Source: Helicobacter ibis (GTDB lineage Bacteria > Campylobacterota > Campylobacteria > Campylobacterales > Helicobacteraceae). From it: a stretch of 64,000 nt of DNA. The notes under the pieces were generated by a model. It had not been told where the DNA came from. It searched no databases and saw nothing but the letters and a program-made list of their open reading frames with translations. A program made the translations under genes and the position numbers. Every line of letters starts with the position of its first letter. Within the stretch, counting starts at the first letter, position 1. Below, in pieces: positions 47,653 through 56,363 of the stretch. The DNA is taken from NCBI RefSeq assembly GCF_027859255.1, contig NZ_JAQHXR010000002.1, positions 310,001 through 374,000 of the forward strand. Direction: 5' to 3'.

Positions 47653-47985
47653 TTATTCCTTTATTAGTTTTATGTCTTTATTTAATATCTTATCTACGCC
47701 ATAAGCACCTGCTATGCCTACCCCCACATAAGATACTGCCTCTATTGTGCTTTGCAGTGGAGTTTTATTTATATCCCCTATTGCATTTGTAGCTGCTATT
47801 GCACTTGCAGTTACGATTCCACCTTCTATTGTTGCTTTTATAGTGTTTTTAATAGCAATATTTTTATCAATTTCACCATTTTTATATTTAGAATATCCAT
47901 AAGCACTACTTAAAATAAATCCTATAAAAGCACCACTAAAAGCATGTCCTACAACAGATCTTTTAGCACCTGTATTCACTATCAT
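47653..47985 (-). CDS. Small glycine-rich membrane protein
   Basis: A 110-residue protein with two or three short hydrophobic segments bearing small-residue zippers: VVGHAFSGAFIGFILSSAYG (about 11-30), an Ala/Thr-rich middle (GGIVTASAIAATNAIGD) and VSYVGVGIAGAYGVDKI. Glycine-zipper helices of this kind shape or pack membranes in magnetosome and ferrosome proteins (Mms6/MamC-like by analogy, not homology). The ATG overlaps the previous stop (ATGA). No named family recognised. Confidence 0.7.
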   Translation of the reverse strand: MIVNTGAKRSVVGHAFSGAFIGFILSSAYGYSKYKNGEIDKNIAIKNTIKATIEGGIVTASAIAATNAIGDINKTPLQSTIEAVSYVGVGIAGAYGVDKILNKDIKLIKE

Positions 47986-48242
47986 TTCTTAGTCCTCTTT
48001 GTCGTTTTCTTTAAAGTTGTTTCATCTGCTTTGGTAGTTTTGGTGATATTTGCAAGACTATCTTTTATATCAGCTACTTCACTATTTATCTTTTCATACG
48101 CATTTTTTGAAATTTCTTTTCCTTTATTTATTACGCACTTTACTTCTTTACTATTTAATACATCTTTTATCTTATCTCTTTTGCTAAATGCTACTGCAAC
48201 TGCAGACCCAACAACTAATCCAGCTATAAATGGTAATGCCAT
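47982..48242 (-). CDS. YtxH/DUF5132-like membrane protein
   Basis: An 86-residue protein starting MALPFIAGLVVGSAVAVAFSKRD, one glycine-rich helix (about 3-19). A helical Lys-rich cytoplasmic tail (about 20-86) follows, with CVINKGKEISKNAYEKI and a terminal KKTTKRTKK. The N-terminal MALPF-x-G-x3-G pattern resembles DUF5132-type proteins described with ferrosome clusters (recalled, not searched). It overlaps the next gene by 4 nt. Confidence 0.72.
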   Translation of the reverse strand: MALPFIAGLVVGSAVAVAFSKRDKIKDVLNSKEVKCVINKGKEISKNAYEKINSEVADIKDSLANITKTTKADETTLKKTTKRTKK

Positions 48243-48244
48243 AA

Positions 48245-48805
48245 CTATTCCTCCTCATTTTTATTTTTGTTTAAAAACTCATTTAATACCATAGCACCAA
48301 GACCTCCAGCTATCATTCCACCTATTAATGAGTAATTTAGCTTATTTAAAAACCCCTCTAGCTCACCTTGAGATAGCTCTCCATTTTGAAGTCTATATAG
48401 CATCTCTTGCGTCTCTCCTATCAGCTCTTTACCTGTGTTAAGTTGGTTTAGCACAGATTGAGTAGCTAAGTTTGGAACTCTATTTTGTAATAGTGGCAAA
48501 TGATTGTTATAAATGTTTGCTTCAATTTTATAAAAAAGATCCAAGTTAATTGAATCTTGCTCAAGCGATTCAATGTTTGAATAAAAGCTAATTAAAGATT
48601 CTTCAAGAACTAGTGGTTCTCCTACTAAATTACTCTCCAAATATTCGCTAGATTCAACATTGAGCTCTAAAAGTCTAACTTTAATAGCATTAATATGCGA
48701 CATATGTGATTGTGCCAATATATTTGAAATAGAATCTATTTTGTTGGCATAAAAGTTATAAACTGCATATTCTCTTTGTAGAGATTCTAATAAATTATCT
48801 ACCAC
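48245..48805 (-). CDS. Ferritin-like helical protein with C-terminal glycine-zipper anchor
   Basis: The 186-residue product appears as a four-helix bundle with candidate iron-ligand positions: Glu12 (LQREYAVYNFY), His34 and His37 (AQSHMSHINAI), Glu79/Glu82, and Glu95 with His102 (YKIEANIYNNHLP). A C-terminal membrane helix follows (about 157-175, LIGGMIAGGLGAMVL) with a basic-acidic tail. The metal-site pattern resembles DUF2202/ferritin-like proteins, but no single motif is diagnostic. GTG start with AAGGAG, overlapping the previous stop (TAGTG). Confidence 0.65.
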   Translation of the reverse strand: MVDNLLESLQREYAVYNFYANKIDSISNILAQSHMSHINAIKVRLLELNVESSEYLESNLVGEPLVLEESLISFYSNIESLEQDSINLDLFYKIEANIYNNHLPLLQNRVPNLATQSVLNQLNTGKELIGETQEMLYRLQNGELSQGELEGFLNKLNYSLIGGMIAGGLGAMVLNEFLNKNKNEEE

Positions 48806-49158
48806 TATATCTCCTTTTTAAACTCATTAATAATATCTGCTATTTTCTCTAAATTCTCACCATTTATCCATTCGTCCCAAAAGTTAGAATGAAGAATATT
48901 ATTATCATATAAAATCGTAATTGAGCCTATTAACTTATTAAACTTAAACTCCAAAATTGCAGGTATTGATTTTATCGTCTCTAAAATACTATCTATATTT
49001 ATTTGACTATCGCTTATAGCACCCTTTAAAGATAGACTAACCCTAAGGCGAATCCTTCCCTTTGAGTGATGTATTATGCTAAAGTATTTTGAAATAAAAC
49101 GCAAATCATCAGAAGTAATTTTATAATTCTTTATATCTTCTTTTGTAATTTGTTTCAC
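48805..49158 (-). CDS. HMA-like protein with Arg-rich motif, first gene of ferrosome-like operon
   Basis: The 117-residue protein starts at GTG. Residues about 25-95 form a beta-alpha-beta-beta pattern like HMA domains but without CxxC. In place of the metal loop it carries IIHHSKGRIRLRV (28-40). The same spacing, IIH-x2-K-x-R-x-R, occurs at the N-terminus of the ATPase at 45246-47369, so the two share a domain. HMA-like Arg-rich proteins accompany FezB in known ferrosome clusters (recalled). Candidate Fur boxes lie 79-142 bp upstream. Confidence 0.68.
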   Translation of the reverse strand: MKQITKEDIKNYKITSDDLRFISKYFSIIHHSKGRIRLRVSLSLKGAISDSQINIDSILETIKSIPAILEFKFNKLIGSITILYDNNILHSNFWDEWINGENLEKIADIINEFKKEI

Positions 49159-49236
49159 AAGCCCTGCTTAAAATTGAAATTTATAAATTTTATGCTATTA
49201 CATTTAAAAAATAACTTAAAGAATAAAAATAAAAAA

Positions 49237-49251
49237 TGAGAATCAGTAATA
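49237..49251. promoter_or_regulatory. Fur-box-like site 1
   Basis: TGAGAATCAGTAATA matches the 7-1-7 Fur consensus TGATAATNATTATCA at 10 of 14 informative positions. It lies 79 bp before the start of the ferrosome-like operon and 138 bp before glnA. Confidence 0.4.
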
Positions 49252-49281
49252 CTTATTTTATTTAATGAATATTATTTTTAT

Positions 49282-49299
49282 AACAATGATAATGACAAC
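49282..49299. promoter_or_regulatory. Fur-box-like site 2
   Basis: Three adjacent hexamers, AACAAT-GATAAT-GACAAC, match the direct-repeat view of a Fur box (GATAAT repeated), the middle one perfectly. It lies between the ferrosome-like operon and glnA. Confidence 0.45.
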
Positions 49300-49351
49300 T
49301 AAAAAACTAGTATTTTAATAATTATGATGTGTTTTTTAAACATTTAATTGA

Positions 49352-49357
49352 TAAAAT
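49352..49357 (+). promoter_or_regulatory. Candidate -10 of glnA
   Basis: TAAAAT preceded by TTGA lies 32 nt before the glnA ATG, with AAGGA as Shine-Dalgarno at 49376-49380. The minus strand of the same gap holds a TAAAAT at 49191-49196, about 33 nt before the HMA-like gene. Confidence 0.4.
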
Positions 49358-49388
49358 TTAGAAATTTTAAACTTTAAGGACACACATT

Positions 49389-50825
49389 ATGGATAGACCA
49401 ATTGCTAGCAAGGAATCAATTGAGAAATTTTTTGCAACTTGCAAAGAATTTGAAGTAGAGTTTATTGATTTTAGATTCACAGATATTAAGGGAGTTTGGC
49501 ATCACCTCTCATTTAGTGCAAGTAGTATTGATGAGAGTAGCTTTGAAGGAATCCCATTTGATGGTAGCTCAATTCACGCATGGCAACCAGTAAATAAATC
49601 AGACATGATCCTAATCCCAGATCCAGTAAGATACTTCATAGATCCCTTTACCGCCGATACTACAATGGTTGTGTTTTGCGATGTTTGGGATATTTATAAA
49701 AATGAGCCTTATGAAAAATGTCCTAGAAGTATTGTAAAAAGAGCAATGCAATATCTAAAAGATACAGGAATCGGTGATGTAGCCTACTATGGACCAGAAA
49801 ATGAATTTTTTGTGTTTGATTCAATTAAAATGAAAGATTCTGTAAATTGTCAATATTATGAAATTGACACAGAAGAAGGTGAGTGGAATAGATCTAAAGA
49901 ATACGAAGGGGTAAATCTAGGTCATAGACCAGGACTTAAAGGTGGATACTTCCCAGTAGCTCCAGTAGATAGCATGGTTGATATTAGAGCAGAAATGGTA
50001 AAGGTTCTTAATCAAGTTGGACTAGAAACCTTTGTAGTGCATCATGAAGTCGCACAAGGACAAGGCGAAATAGGAGTGAAGTTTGGCGATATGCTTGAGG
50101 CTGCTGATAATGTCCAAAAGTTAAAATATGTCGTAAAAATGGTAGCCCACCTAAATGGTAAAACTGCAACCTTCATGCCAAAGCCACTTTATAATGACAA
50201 TGGAAGCGGAATGCATACTCATATAAGCATTTGGAAAAATGGAAAGAATCTTTTTGCAGGAGATTCTTATGAGGGCATGAGTGAGCTATCAATGCACTTT
50301 TTAGGGGGCGTATTAAAGCATGCTAGAGGTTTAGCAGCTTTTACAAATGCTTCTACAAACTCTTATAAAAGACTAATTCCGGGCTTTGAAGCACCAAGTA
50401 TCCTTACATATTCAGCACAAAATAGAAGTGCAAGTATTAGAATCCCATACAATAGCGGAGAGAAGGCAAAGAGAATGGAGTTTAGATTCCCAGATAGTTC
50501 GGCAAACCCTTATCTAGCATTCTCTGCACTTCTAATGGCAGGATTAGATGGAATTAAAAATAAAATTAATCCGGGTGAGCCTATGGAGATGAATCTTTTT
50601 GAATTACACTTAGATGAAATAAGAGAAAAAGGCATTAAACAACTTCCACACACACTTCGCCATGCAGTAGAAGAAATGCTACTTGATAAAGCTTATTTAA
50701 AAGAAGGAAATGTCTTTAGTGAAGAATTTATCCAAACTTACAAAGCTTACAAGTTTGAAACAGAAATTTGGCCTTGGGAAGCTCGTCCGCATCCATTTGA
50801 ATTTTTAACAACTTATAGTTGCTAA
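49389..50825 (+). CDS. glnA: Glutamine synthetase type I
   Basis: GlnA makes glutamine from glutamate and ammonia, the main ammonium assimilation step. The 478-residue protein has the beta-grasp domain ([16 protein letters not shown]) and catalytic motifs [50 protein letters not shown] (near 335-357) and [13 protein letters not shown]. In the usual adenylylation loop (NLYDLP) the sequence is [10 protein letters not shown], with Phe in place of Tyr. GlnE-type control is therefore unlikely, as known for H. pylori. Its own -10 candidate is upstream. crcB overlaps its last base. Confidence 0.96.
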   Translation: MDRPIASKESIEKFFATCKEFEVEFIDFRFTDIKGVWHHLSFSASSIDESSFEGIPFDGSSIHAWQPVNKSDMILIPDPVRYFIDPFTADTTMVVFCDVWDIYKNEPYEKCPRSIVKRAMQYLKDTGIGDVAYYGPENEFFVFDSIKMKDSVNCQYYEIDTEEGEWNRSKEYEGVNLGHRPGLKGGYFPVAPVDSMVDIRAEMVKVLNQVGLETFVVHHEVAQGQGEIGVKFGDMLEAADNVQKLKYVVKMVAHLNGKTATFMPKPLYNDNGSGMHTHISIWKNGKNLFAGDSYEGMSELSMHFLGGVLKHARGLAAFTNASTNSYKRLIPGFEAPSILTYSAQNRSASIRIPYNSGEKAKRMEFRFPDSSANPYLAFSALLMAGLDGIKNKINPGEPMEMNLFELHLDEIREKGIKQLPHTLRHAVEEMLLDKAYLKEGNVFSEEFIQTYKAYKFETEIWPWEARPHPFEFLTTYSC

Positions 50826-51202
50826 TGGACAAAATATTATTTGTAACACTGGGTGGAGCACTTGGTGCTACATTTAGATACTTACTTAGCACATATTTAG
50901 TTAATTATTTTTCTAACAATCACTTTATAAGTTTTATAACACCAATTTTCATAATAAATGGTCTTGGTTGTTTTATAGCTGGAATCATTTTTTCTTTAAT
51001 AAACGAAGAAAATTTAAAATTATTTTTGTTAGTTGGCATACTTGGTGGATTTACGACGTTTTCATCATTTGGATTGGAATTCTTACAAATAGCAAAGGAA
51101 AAAAATCTTATCTTAGCCTTTGTATATGTTGTATTAACAAATATTTTTGCAATAATTAGTGTTTATATCGGATATCAATGTATGCAATTTACAAATACAT
51201 AA
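50825..51202 (+). CDS. crcB: Fluoride channel CrcB/FluC
   Basis: A 125-residue inner-membrane protein with four helices, forming dual-topology fluoride channels. It has TLGGALGATFRYLLS, a central INGLGCFIAG, and the pore motif GGFTTFSSFGLE. The ATG at 50825 shares a base with the glnA stop; a TTG 6 nt upstream is less likely. No fluoride riboswitch is visible, as the gene is coupled to glnA. Helicobacter usually carries one crcB. Confidence 0.92.
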   Translation: MDKILFVTLGGALGATFRYLLSTYLVNYFSNNHFISFITPIFIINGLGCFIAGIIFSLINEENLKLFLLVGILGGFTTFSSFGLEFLQIAKEKNLILAFVYVVLTNIFAIISVYIGYQCMQFTNT

Positions 51203-51217
51203 ACTTCAAGGGACAAT

Positions 51218-53170
51218 ATGACAAATGAAGAATACTTACAAAATATACAGATTCTTAATCTATGGGCAAAGCATTACTATGTGCTAGATGACCCTATAGC
51301 CACAGATGAGGAATATGACAAACTATACAAAGAAGTGCAAAAATACGAAGAAGAAAATCCGCAAAAAATCAGCAAAGATTCACCAACCCAAAGAGTTGGA
51401 GATGTGACAATAGAATCTTTTAACAAACAAGAACATATTGAAAGAATGTGGAGCTTGGAAGATGTCTTTAATGAAGATGAAATGCAAGAATGGATAAACA
51501 AAGTAAGTAGGGCTTCAAATTTTAGTAAGTTTATATTTAGTGTTGATCCAAAATTCGATGGCGCAAGTCTAAGCCTACTATATGAAAATGGGGAGCTACA
51601 AAAAGCCATAACAAGAGGTGATGGGCTAATAGGCGAAGATGTAACACATAATGCAAGAACTATAAAAAGCATACCCCTAACAATCCCATACAAAGAAAGA
51701 ATAGAAATAAGAGGAGAATGTGTAATTTCAAAACATGACTTTGAATCTTTGAATAACGAACGATTAAAATTAGATCAACCAATATTTGCAAATCCTAGAA
51801 ATGCAGCTGCAGGAAGTTTAAGGCAACTAGATTCAAAGATAACTGCAAATAGAAAATTACAATTTATTCCATGGGGTGTTGGATACTGCACAATACAAGA
51901 AAATAATTTCTTTAATCTAATGGAACTTATCCGCAGTTTTGGCTTTATAAAATCTCCACTATCAAGAATCTGCAATAATGAAAATGAAATACAACAAACC
52001 TATAAAGAATATATAGAAAAAAGACAAGACTACAACATAATGTTAGATGGAATGGTAATTAGAATAAATGATATATCACTACAAAAAGTTCTAGGTTTTA
52101 CAATTAAAGCTCCCCGCTTTGCTTGTGCATACAAATTTCCCGCAACAGAAAAAAGGGCAAAATTGCTAGACATAACACTTCAAGTAGGTAGAAGTGGCGT
52201 AATAACTCCAGTAGCAGAACTAGAATCGGTGCTAATCGATGGTGCAAATATAAGCCGTGCAACCTTGCATAATTTCGATGAAATAAGAAAAAAAGACATA
52301 AAAATAGGAGACCATGTCTTGCTTATAAGAAGTGGAGATGTAATACCAAAGATAATAAAGCCTATAAAAGAGCTAAGAAATGGAAGTGAGAAAGAAATAA
52401 TAAAGCCAACAAATTGTCCAATATGCAATAGCAAATTATTAATAGAAGAAAAGCTAATAAAATGTCAAAATATTGACTGCAAAGCAAGAATCAAAAACAC
52501 ATTAATACACTTTGTAAGTAAAAATGCACTTGATATAGAAGGGCTTGGTAAAAGCATAATTGAGATTCTATACACAAATAACAAAATAGAAAAAATAGAA
52601 GATATTTATAGTTTAAATAGTGATAGTTTTGAAGGACTAGAAGGATTTAAAGATAAAAAAATAAATAATATTATAGAAGGGATTGAGGGAACTAAAAATA
52701 GCCCATTGTGGAGATTTATAAATGCGCTTGGCATAGAGCATATAGGACAAGGTGCAAGTAAAAAGTTAGCATTAGTATTTGGCCTAGACTTCTATGCTAA
52801 AAGCTATGATGATTATTTGAATATAGATGGCTTTGGAGAAGAGATGGCAAACTCTCTAGTAGAGTTTTGTAGCGTTAATAAAGAAAGAATAGAATATCTA
52901 TTAGAAAAAATACAACCAACAATAGAGACAATACAAACAAACTCACAAATAGCAAACAAGACTTTTGTCCTAACAGGCACACTAAGCAAACCAAGAGAAT
53001 ATTATAAAGAATTATTAGAAAAAAACGGAGCTACTATAAGCTCTAGCGTTTCTAAGAAAACTGACTTTGTCTTATGTGGAGAAAACGCTGGTTCAAAGCT
53101 AAAAAAAGCACAAGAGTTAGAAATACAAATTCTAAGTGAAGAAGAAATATTAAAGATATTAGGAGAATAG
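51218..53170 (+). CDS. ligA: NAD-dependent DNA ligase
   Basis: LigA seals nicks in replication and repair. The 650-residue protein has the adenylation motif SVDPKFDGASLSLLYENG (residues about 107-124), the OB fold (LQVGRSGVITPVAEL), a four-Cys zinc finger (CPICNSKL...CQNIDCKA), a helix-hairpin-helix domain (DIEGLGKSIIE), and a C-terminal BRCT domain (FVLTGTLSKPREYYKELLE). It lies 15 nt after crcB, and the next gene starts immediately after its stop. Confidence 0.97.
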   Translation: MTNEEYLQNIQILNLWAKHYYVLDDPIATDEEYDKLYKEVQKYEEENPQKISKDSPTQRVGDVTIESFNKQEHIERMWSLEDVFNEDEMQEWINKVSRASNFSKFIFSVDPKFDGASLSLLYENGELQKAITRGDGLIGEDVTHNARTIKSIPLTIPYKERIEIRGECVISKHDFESLNNERLKLDQPIFANPRNAAAGSLRQLDSKITANRKLQFIPWGVGYCTIQENNFFNLMELIRSFGFIKSPLSRICNNENEIQQTYKEYIEKRQDYNIMLDGMVIRINDISLQKVLGFTIKAPRFACAYKFPATEKRAKLLDITLQVGRSGVITPVAELESVLIDGANISRATLHNFDEIRKKDIKIGDHVLLIRSGDVIPKIIKPIKELRNGSEKEIIKPTNCPICNSKLLIEEKLIKCQNIDCKARIKNTLIHFVSKNALDIEGLGKSIIEILYTNNKIEKIEDIYSLNSDSFEGLEGFKDKKINNIIEGIEGTKNSPLWRFINALGIEHIGQGASKKLALVFGLDFYAKSYDDYLNIDGFGEEMANSLVEFCSVNKERIEYLLEKIQPTIETIQTNSQIANKTFVLTGTLSKPREYYKELLEKNGATISSSVSKKTDFVLCGENAGSKLKKAQELEIQILSEEEILKILGE

Positions 53171-54931
53171 ATGAGATTTTTATTTTGTTTTTTTATCACA
53201 ATTACTTTAGCATTTGGAAACTTACAAAATATCTTTGAGGAAATCGTAGATACAAACTCGAATCTAAAAGACAAAAGTGCAAAAGAGCTAATAGCAAACT
53301 CTCAAAAAAAATTAATACTATTAGAATCTTTTTTAAATGAAGTTATAAAATCGCAAATAAAACAAAAAGACTATGATGATGTAATAAATACTCTAAAAGA
53401 ACAAATAACAATCAACCAAAATATAGGGAATCTATACCTAGCAAAACTAAAAGAAATAGAGCTAAATACAATTCTTGCTCACCAAATTTTAGAAAACAGC
53501 ATATATGAGATACAAAAAAGCAACACTATCTTAGAAAACAAAGAAAACTTAAACACACACATACAATCATATATAGATAAACTAAATAAATTACAAAACA
53601 TAAAATTAGACAATGAATCTAAAACATTACAAAACAATTTAAATGAACTATTAAATATAATAACAACATGCAAAGAAATTTTAAAATTCCTAGCATTAAA
53701 TGAAGAATCTCTATTAAGCAATAGCATAATAGATAAATTAAGCATATCTCATATTCTTGGCTTCATAGAATCAAAACTAAACATACTAGAAATACAACAA
53801 AGTAAAATAATAAGTAAGATAATATTAAGCGCATTTGTATTTATTGTGCTATTTTTACTAAAAGGCGTCATTGCAAATTTAATAGTAAAGACAATTGCAC
53901 TTCTATCAAAATTCCTACAGTCAAACACGATTCAATGCAGAATAAAAGCTCAAATAAATCGTCCCATTATAACTATTATCACAATTTTGAGCATACAAAT
54001 ATCCTTAGCCATTTTAATATATCCAAACAATATAGAATCAAAATACCAACTATGGTTAAATTTTGCTTATATATTATCATTTGCATGGTTTTTTATACTT
54101 TTGTTTAAAGGTTATATAGTAGAAATATTAGGCGACATGCTAGAGAAACAAAATAACTTTAGAAAAGAAGTTATGAATCTCATTTTAAAAACCATGTATT
54201 TTGTAATTTTTATCATCACTCTTTTAGCACTATTAAAAAACTTTGGATTTAATATCTCTGCAATTGTAGCTTCCTTAGGCATTGGCGGTATTGCTGTTGC
54301 ACTAGCCATTAAAGATACGCTAGCAAATTTCTTTGCTTCAATTATAGTTTTAGTTGATAATTCATTTAATCAAGGAGATTTGATAGCTTGTGGAGATATT
54401 GAAGGAGTTGTTGTAGAAATGGGTCTTAGAAGGACAACTGTTAGAACATTTGATAATGCTTTATTGTTCGTGCCAAACTCAATTTTAGCAAATACTTCTA
54501 TAAGAAACTGGAATCGCAGGAAAGCTGGTAGAATGATAAGAATGACAATAGGAATAACCTATTCTGCTAAACTAGAACAAATACAAACATGCATAAAAGA
54601 CATAAAAGAAATGCTAGAAAACAATCCAAAAATTGCAAAAGCAACAGATGATAGAGACACCAGTGAGCTAAAAAGAATGCTTGTGCATAAAAATATAGTA
54701 TCAAGCGATGATTTACTTGGGTATAAAAACACTATTTATGTTGGATTTGATAATTTTGGAGATAGTTCTTTAAATATTTTAGTGCATTGTTTCTCTGCAT
54801 CTACACAATGGAGTGAATGGATGAATACAAAAGAAGAAATATGCTATGAAATTTTTAAAATAGTAGAGAAAAACAATCTTAGCTTTGCATTCCCATCACA
54901 GAGCATATATATAGAGAGTATGCCAAAATAA
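53171..54931 (+). CDS. MscS-family mechanosensitive channel with large periplasmic domain
   Basis: A 586-residue channel of the larger MscK/YbdG-like group. It has a signal peptide (about 1-16), a helical periplasmic region (about 17-205), then several membrane helices. The pore-lining helix is typical of MscS (AIVASLGIGGIAVALAIKDTLANFFASIIV, about 372-401). The cytoplasmic beta domain (FNQGDLIACGDIEGVVVEMGLRRTTVRT) closes the core. It releases solutes under osmotic downshock. It starts directly after ligA, whose TAG is followed by ATG, and ends in a bidirectional terminator. Confidence 0.9.
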   Translation: MRFLFCFFITITLAFGNLQNIFEEIVDTNSNLKDKSAKELIANSQKKLILLESFLNEVIKSQIKQKDYDDVINTLKEQITINQNIGNLYLAKLKEIELNTILAHQILENSIYEIQKSNTILENKENLNTHIQSYIDKLNKLQNIKLDNESKTLQNNLNELLNIITTCKEILKFLALNEESLLSNSIIDKLSISHILGFIESKLNILEIQQSKIISKIILSAFVFIVLFLLKGVIANLIVKTIALLSKFLQSNTIQCRIKAQINRPIITIITILSIQISLAILIYPNNIESKYQLWLNFAYILSFAWFFILLFKGYIVEILGDMLEKQNNFRKEVMNLILKTMYFVIFIITLLALLKNFGFNISAIVASLGIGGIAVALAIKDTLANFFASIIVLVDNSFNQGDLIACGDIEGVVVEMGLRRTTVRTFDNALLFVPNSILANTSIRNWNRRKAGRMIRMTIGITYSAKLEQIQTCIKDIKEMLENNPKIAKATDDRDTSELKRMLVHKNIVSSDDLLGYKNTIYVGFDNFGDSSLNILVHCFSASTQWSEWMNTKEEICYEIFKIVEKNNLSFAFPSQSIYIESMPK

Positions 54932-54952
54932 ACATCTACTTTGGTGTTTATT
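54927..54952. terminator. Bidirectional terminator after mscS-type gene
   Basis: AATAAACA (54927-54934) pairs with TGTTTATT (54945-54952) around a 10-nt loop. It follows the mscS-type stop and precedes the stop of the convergent SGNH hydrolase gene. Confidence 0.6.
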
Positions 54953-54960
54953 TGTGAAAA

Positions 54961-56355
54961 TTAATCATTAGCCATCATAACTTCATACATATACCAAGCA
55001 ACAACATCACAACCTCTAGCATTTAAATGAATCCAATCCAAAAACAAAGTCTCTTTTGAAGAAGTAGTAGCATAATTTGCATCATAGACTTTAACTTTTA
55101 CAATCTCTTTAAATTCTCTAAGCAAAGATTCTTCATACTCTAAATGAGAAAAATAATATGGAGGATAAGTTTTTAGAGCTTCTTTTTGTCCATGAAGTTC
55201 ATCTTGTGTTTTATGAAGTTTTTGGTGTAAAAGTGGAGTTATAAAGCCATAAAATTTCGCTCCACTACTACTTACTACTCTGCTAAATTGCTCGATTCTA
55301 AAGGCTATTGATTTAAGTATCAAACCATAATCAACCTCTTTTATACGGAATCTAAAATCAGAGTATAAAGGAATTTTACTATCAAAAATATTTCTGCACT
55401 CACTCTCTACAAATGGGTGATAATACAACATACAATCTCTTAACAACGATTCATCTGAAATTGAAGCTGTAATTAACTCATTACCAAAAAATACACACAT
55501 AACAATATCTGGGCGTAAAGATTCAAAGAGTGATAAATACAACATACACATATCAGATGTGTTATAACCTGATATGCCTAAATTTAATACTTTATAGCTA
55601 ATAAGGGAATCCCCCCCCCCCGCAGGAGAATTCAATAAACCCTCTAATCTCTTAGCAATTGTAGATTCTAATGCTACCTCATCAGCCCTCATAACACTAG
55701 AACCAAAGCATAACACAAACTTAGTATTTATATCTCTATTTTTTAAAGAATGAAAATCAACTTCTTCTCTAAAGAAAAAATTCTTATCACTACAAGATCT
55801 ATCAGTAAAGACATGAAAATAAGGATAATGCAACAAATCATTATCACTTTGCTTAAAAGAAGTGGTAAAGATTCTAGCAAAAGAGTTTAGCTCTGGATAT
55901 TTATCTTCTACCTTTTTCAGTAGTTCTTTTTTGGATTCTACTTCTTTTATTTTCTTTTCTTTATATTCTTTTATAATTTCTTTGTATATTTGCTGAAAAT
56001 TATTTAGTTTATAGTCATCTTCTAAAAGTGTATCAATAAAGCTTATAGCACTAAACCTATCCTTAAAAGATTCCAAATAAGAATTACGAAAATCGCCCAA
56101 ATTTATAACTTTGATAACATTTAAATCAAAATCAAGCTGAAGCAACTTATTTTTTGCATTTTCTTGTGCATCTTCATCATTTAGACAGATTAATATTAAC
56201 CTTGCTACTTTTATATCTTCTAAAGATACAAAATCACTGCCAAAAGGCAGTGCAAAGTCATCGACTATCTTATATGTAAGCCTTAGTTCTTTGCAGATTC
56301 CTAAGACATGCTTTCCAGTTACACCAAATCCATATACAAGCACATCACATTTCAT
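54961..56355 (-). CDS. Phase-variable SGNH/GDSL hydrolase with N-terminal Rossmann-like domain, ON
   Basis: A 464-residue protein. Residues 1-90 look Rossmann-like (DVLVYGFGVTGKHVLGI), about 120-150 form a charged helix, and about 210-464 an SGNH domain. Catalytic blocks: I FVLCFGSSV (Ser near 219 or 220), II NLGISGYN (258-265), III FFGNE (289-293), V DWIHLN (Asp440, His443). The poly-G tract encodes AGGGD (245-249) between blocks I and II and is in frame at 11 G. The likely role is deacylation or acylation of a surface glycan. No signal peptide is seen, so it acts in the cytoplasm. Confidence 0.8.
   Translation of the reverse strand: MKCDVLVYGFGVTGKHVLGICKELRLTYKIVDDFALPFGSDFVSLEDIKVARLILICLNDEDAQENAKNKLLQLDFDLNVIKVINLGDFRNSYLESFKDRFSAISFIDTLLEDDYKLNNFQQIYKEIIKEYKEKKIKEVESKKELLKKVEDKYPELNSFARIFTTSFKQSDNDLLHYPYFHVFTDRSCSDKNFFFREEVDFHSLKNRDINTKFVLCFGSSVMRADEVALESTIAKRLEGLLNSPAGGGDSLISYKVLNLGISGYNTSDMCMLYLSLFESLRPDIVMCVFFGNELITASISDESLLRDCMLYYHPFVESECRNIFDSKIPLYSDFRFRIKEVDYGLILKSIAFRIEQFSRVVSSSGAKFYGFITPLLHQKLHKTQDELHGQKEALKTYPPYYFSHLEYEESLLREFKEIVKVKVYDANYATTSSKETLFLDWIHLNARGCDVVAWYMYEVMMAND
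55611..55621 (-). repeat. Poly-G tract (11 G), phase-variation switch, ON
   Basis: Eleven C on the plus strand, read as G in the gene at 54961-56355. It sits within the SGNH domain, so slippage would remove most of the catalytic residues. Confidence 0.9.
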
Positions 56356-56363
56356 AGCAATCC

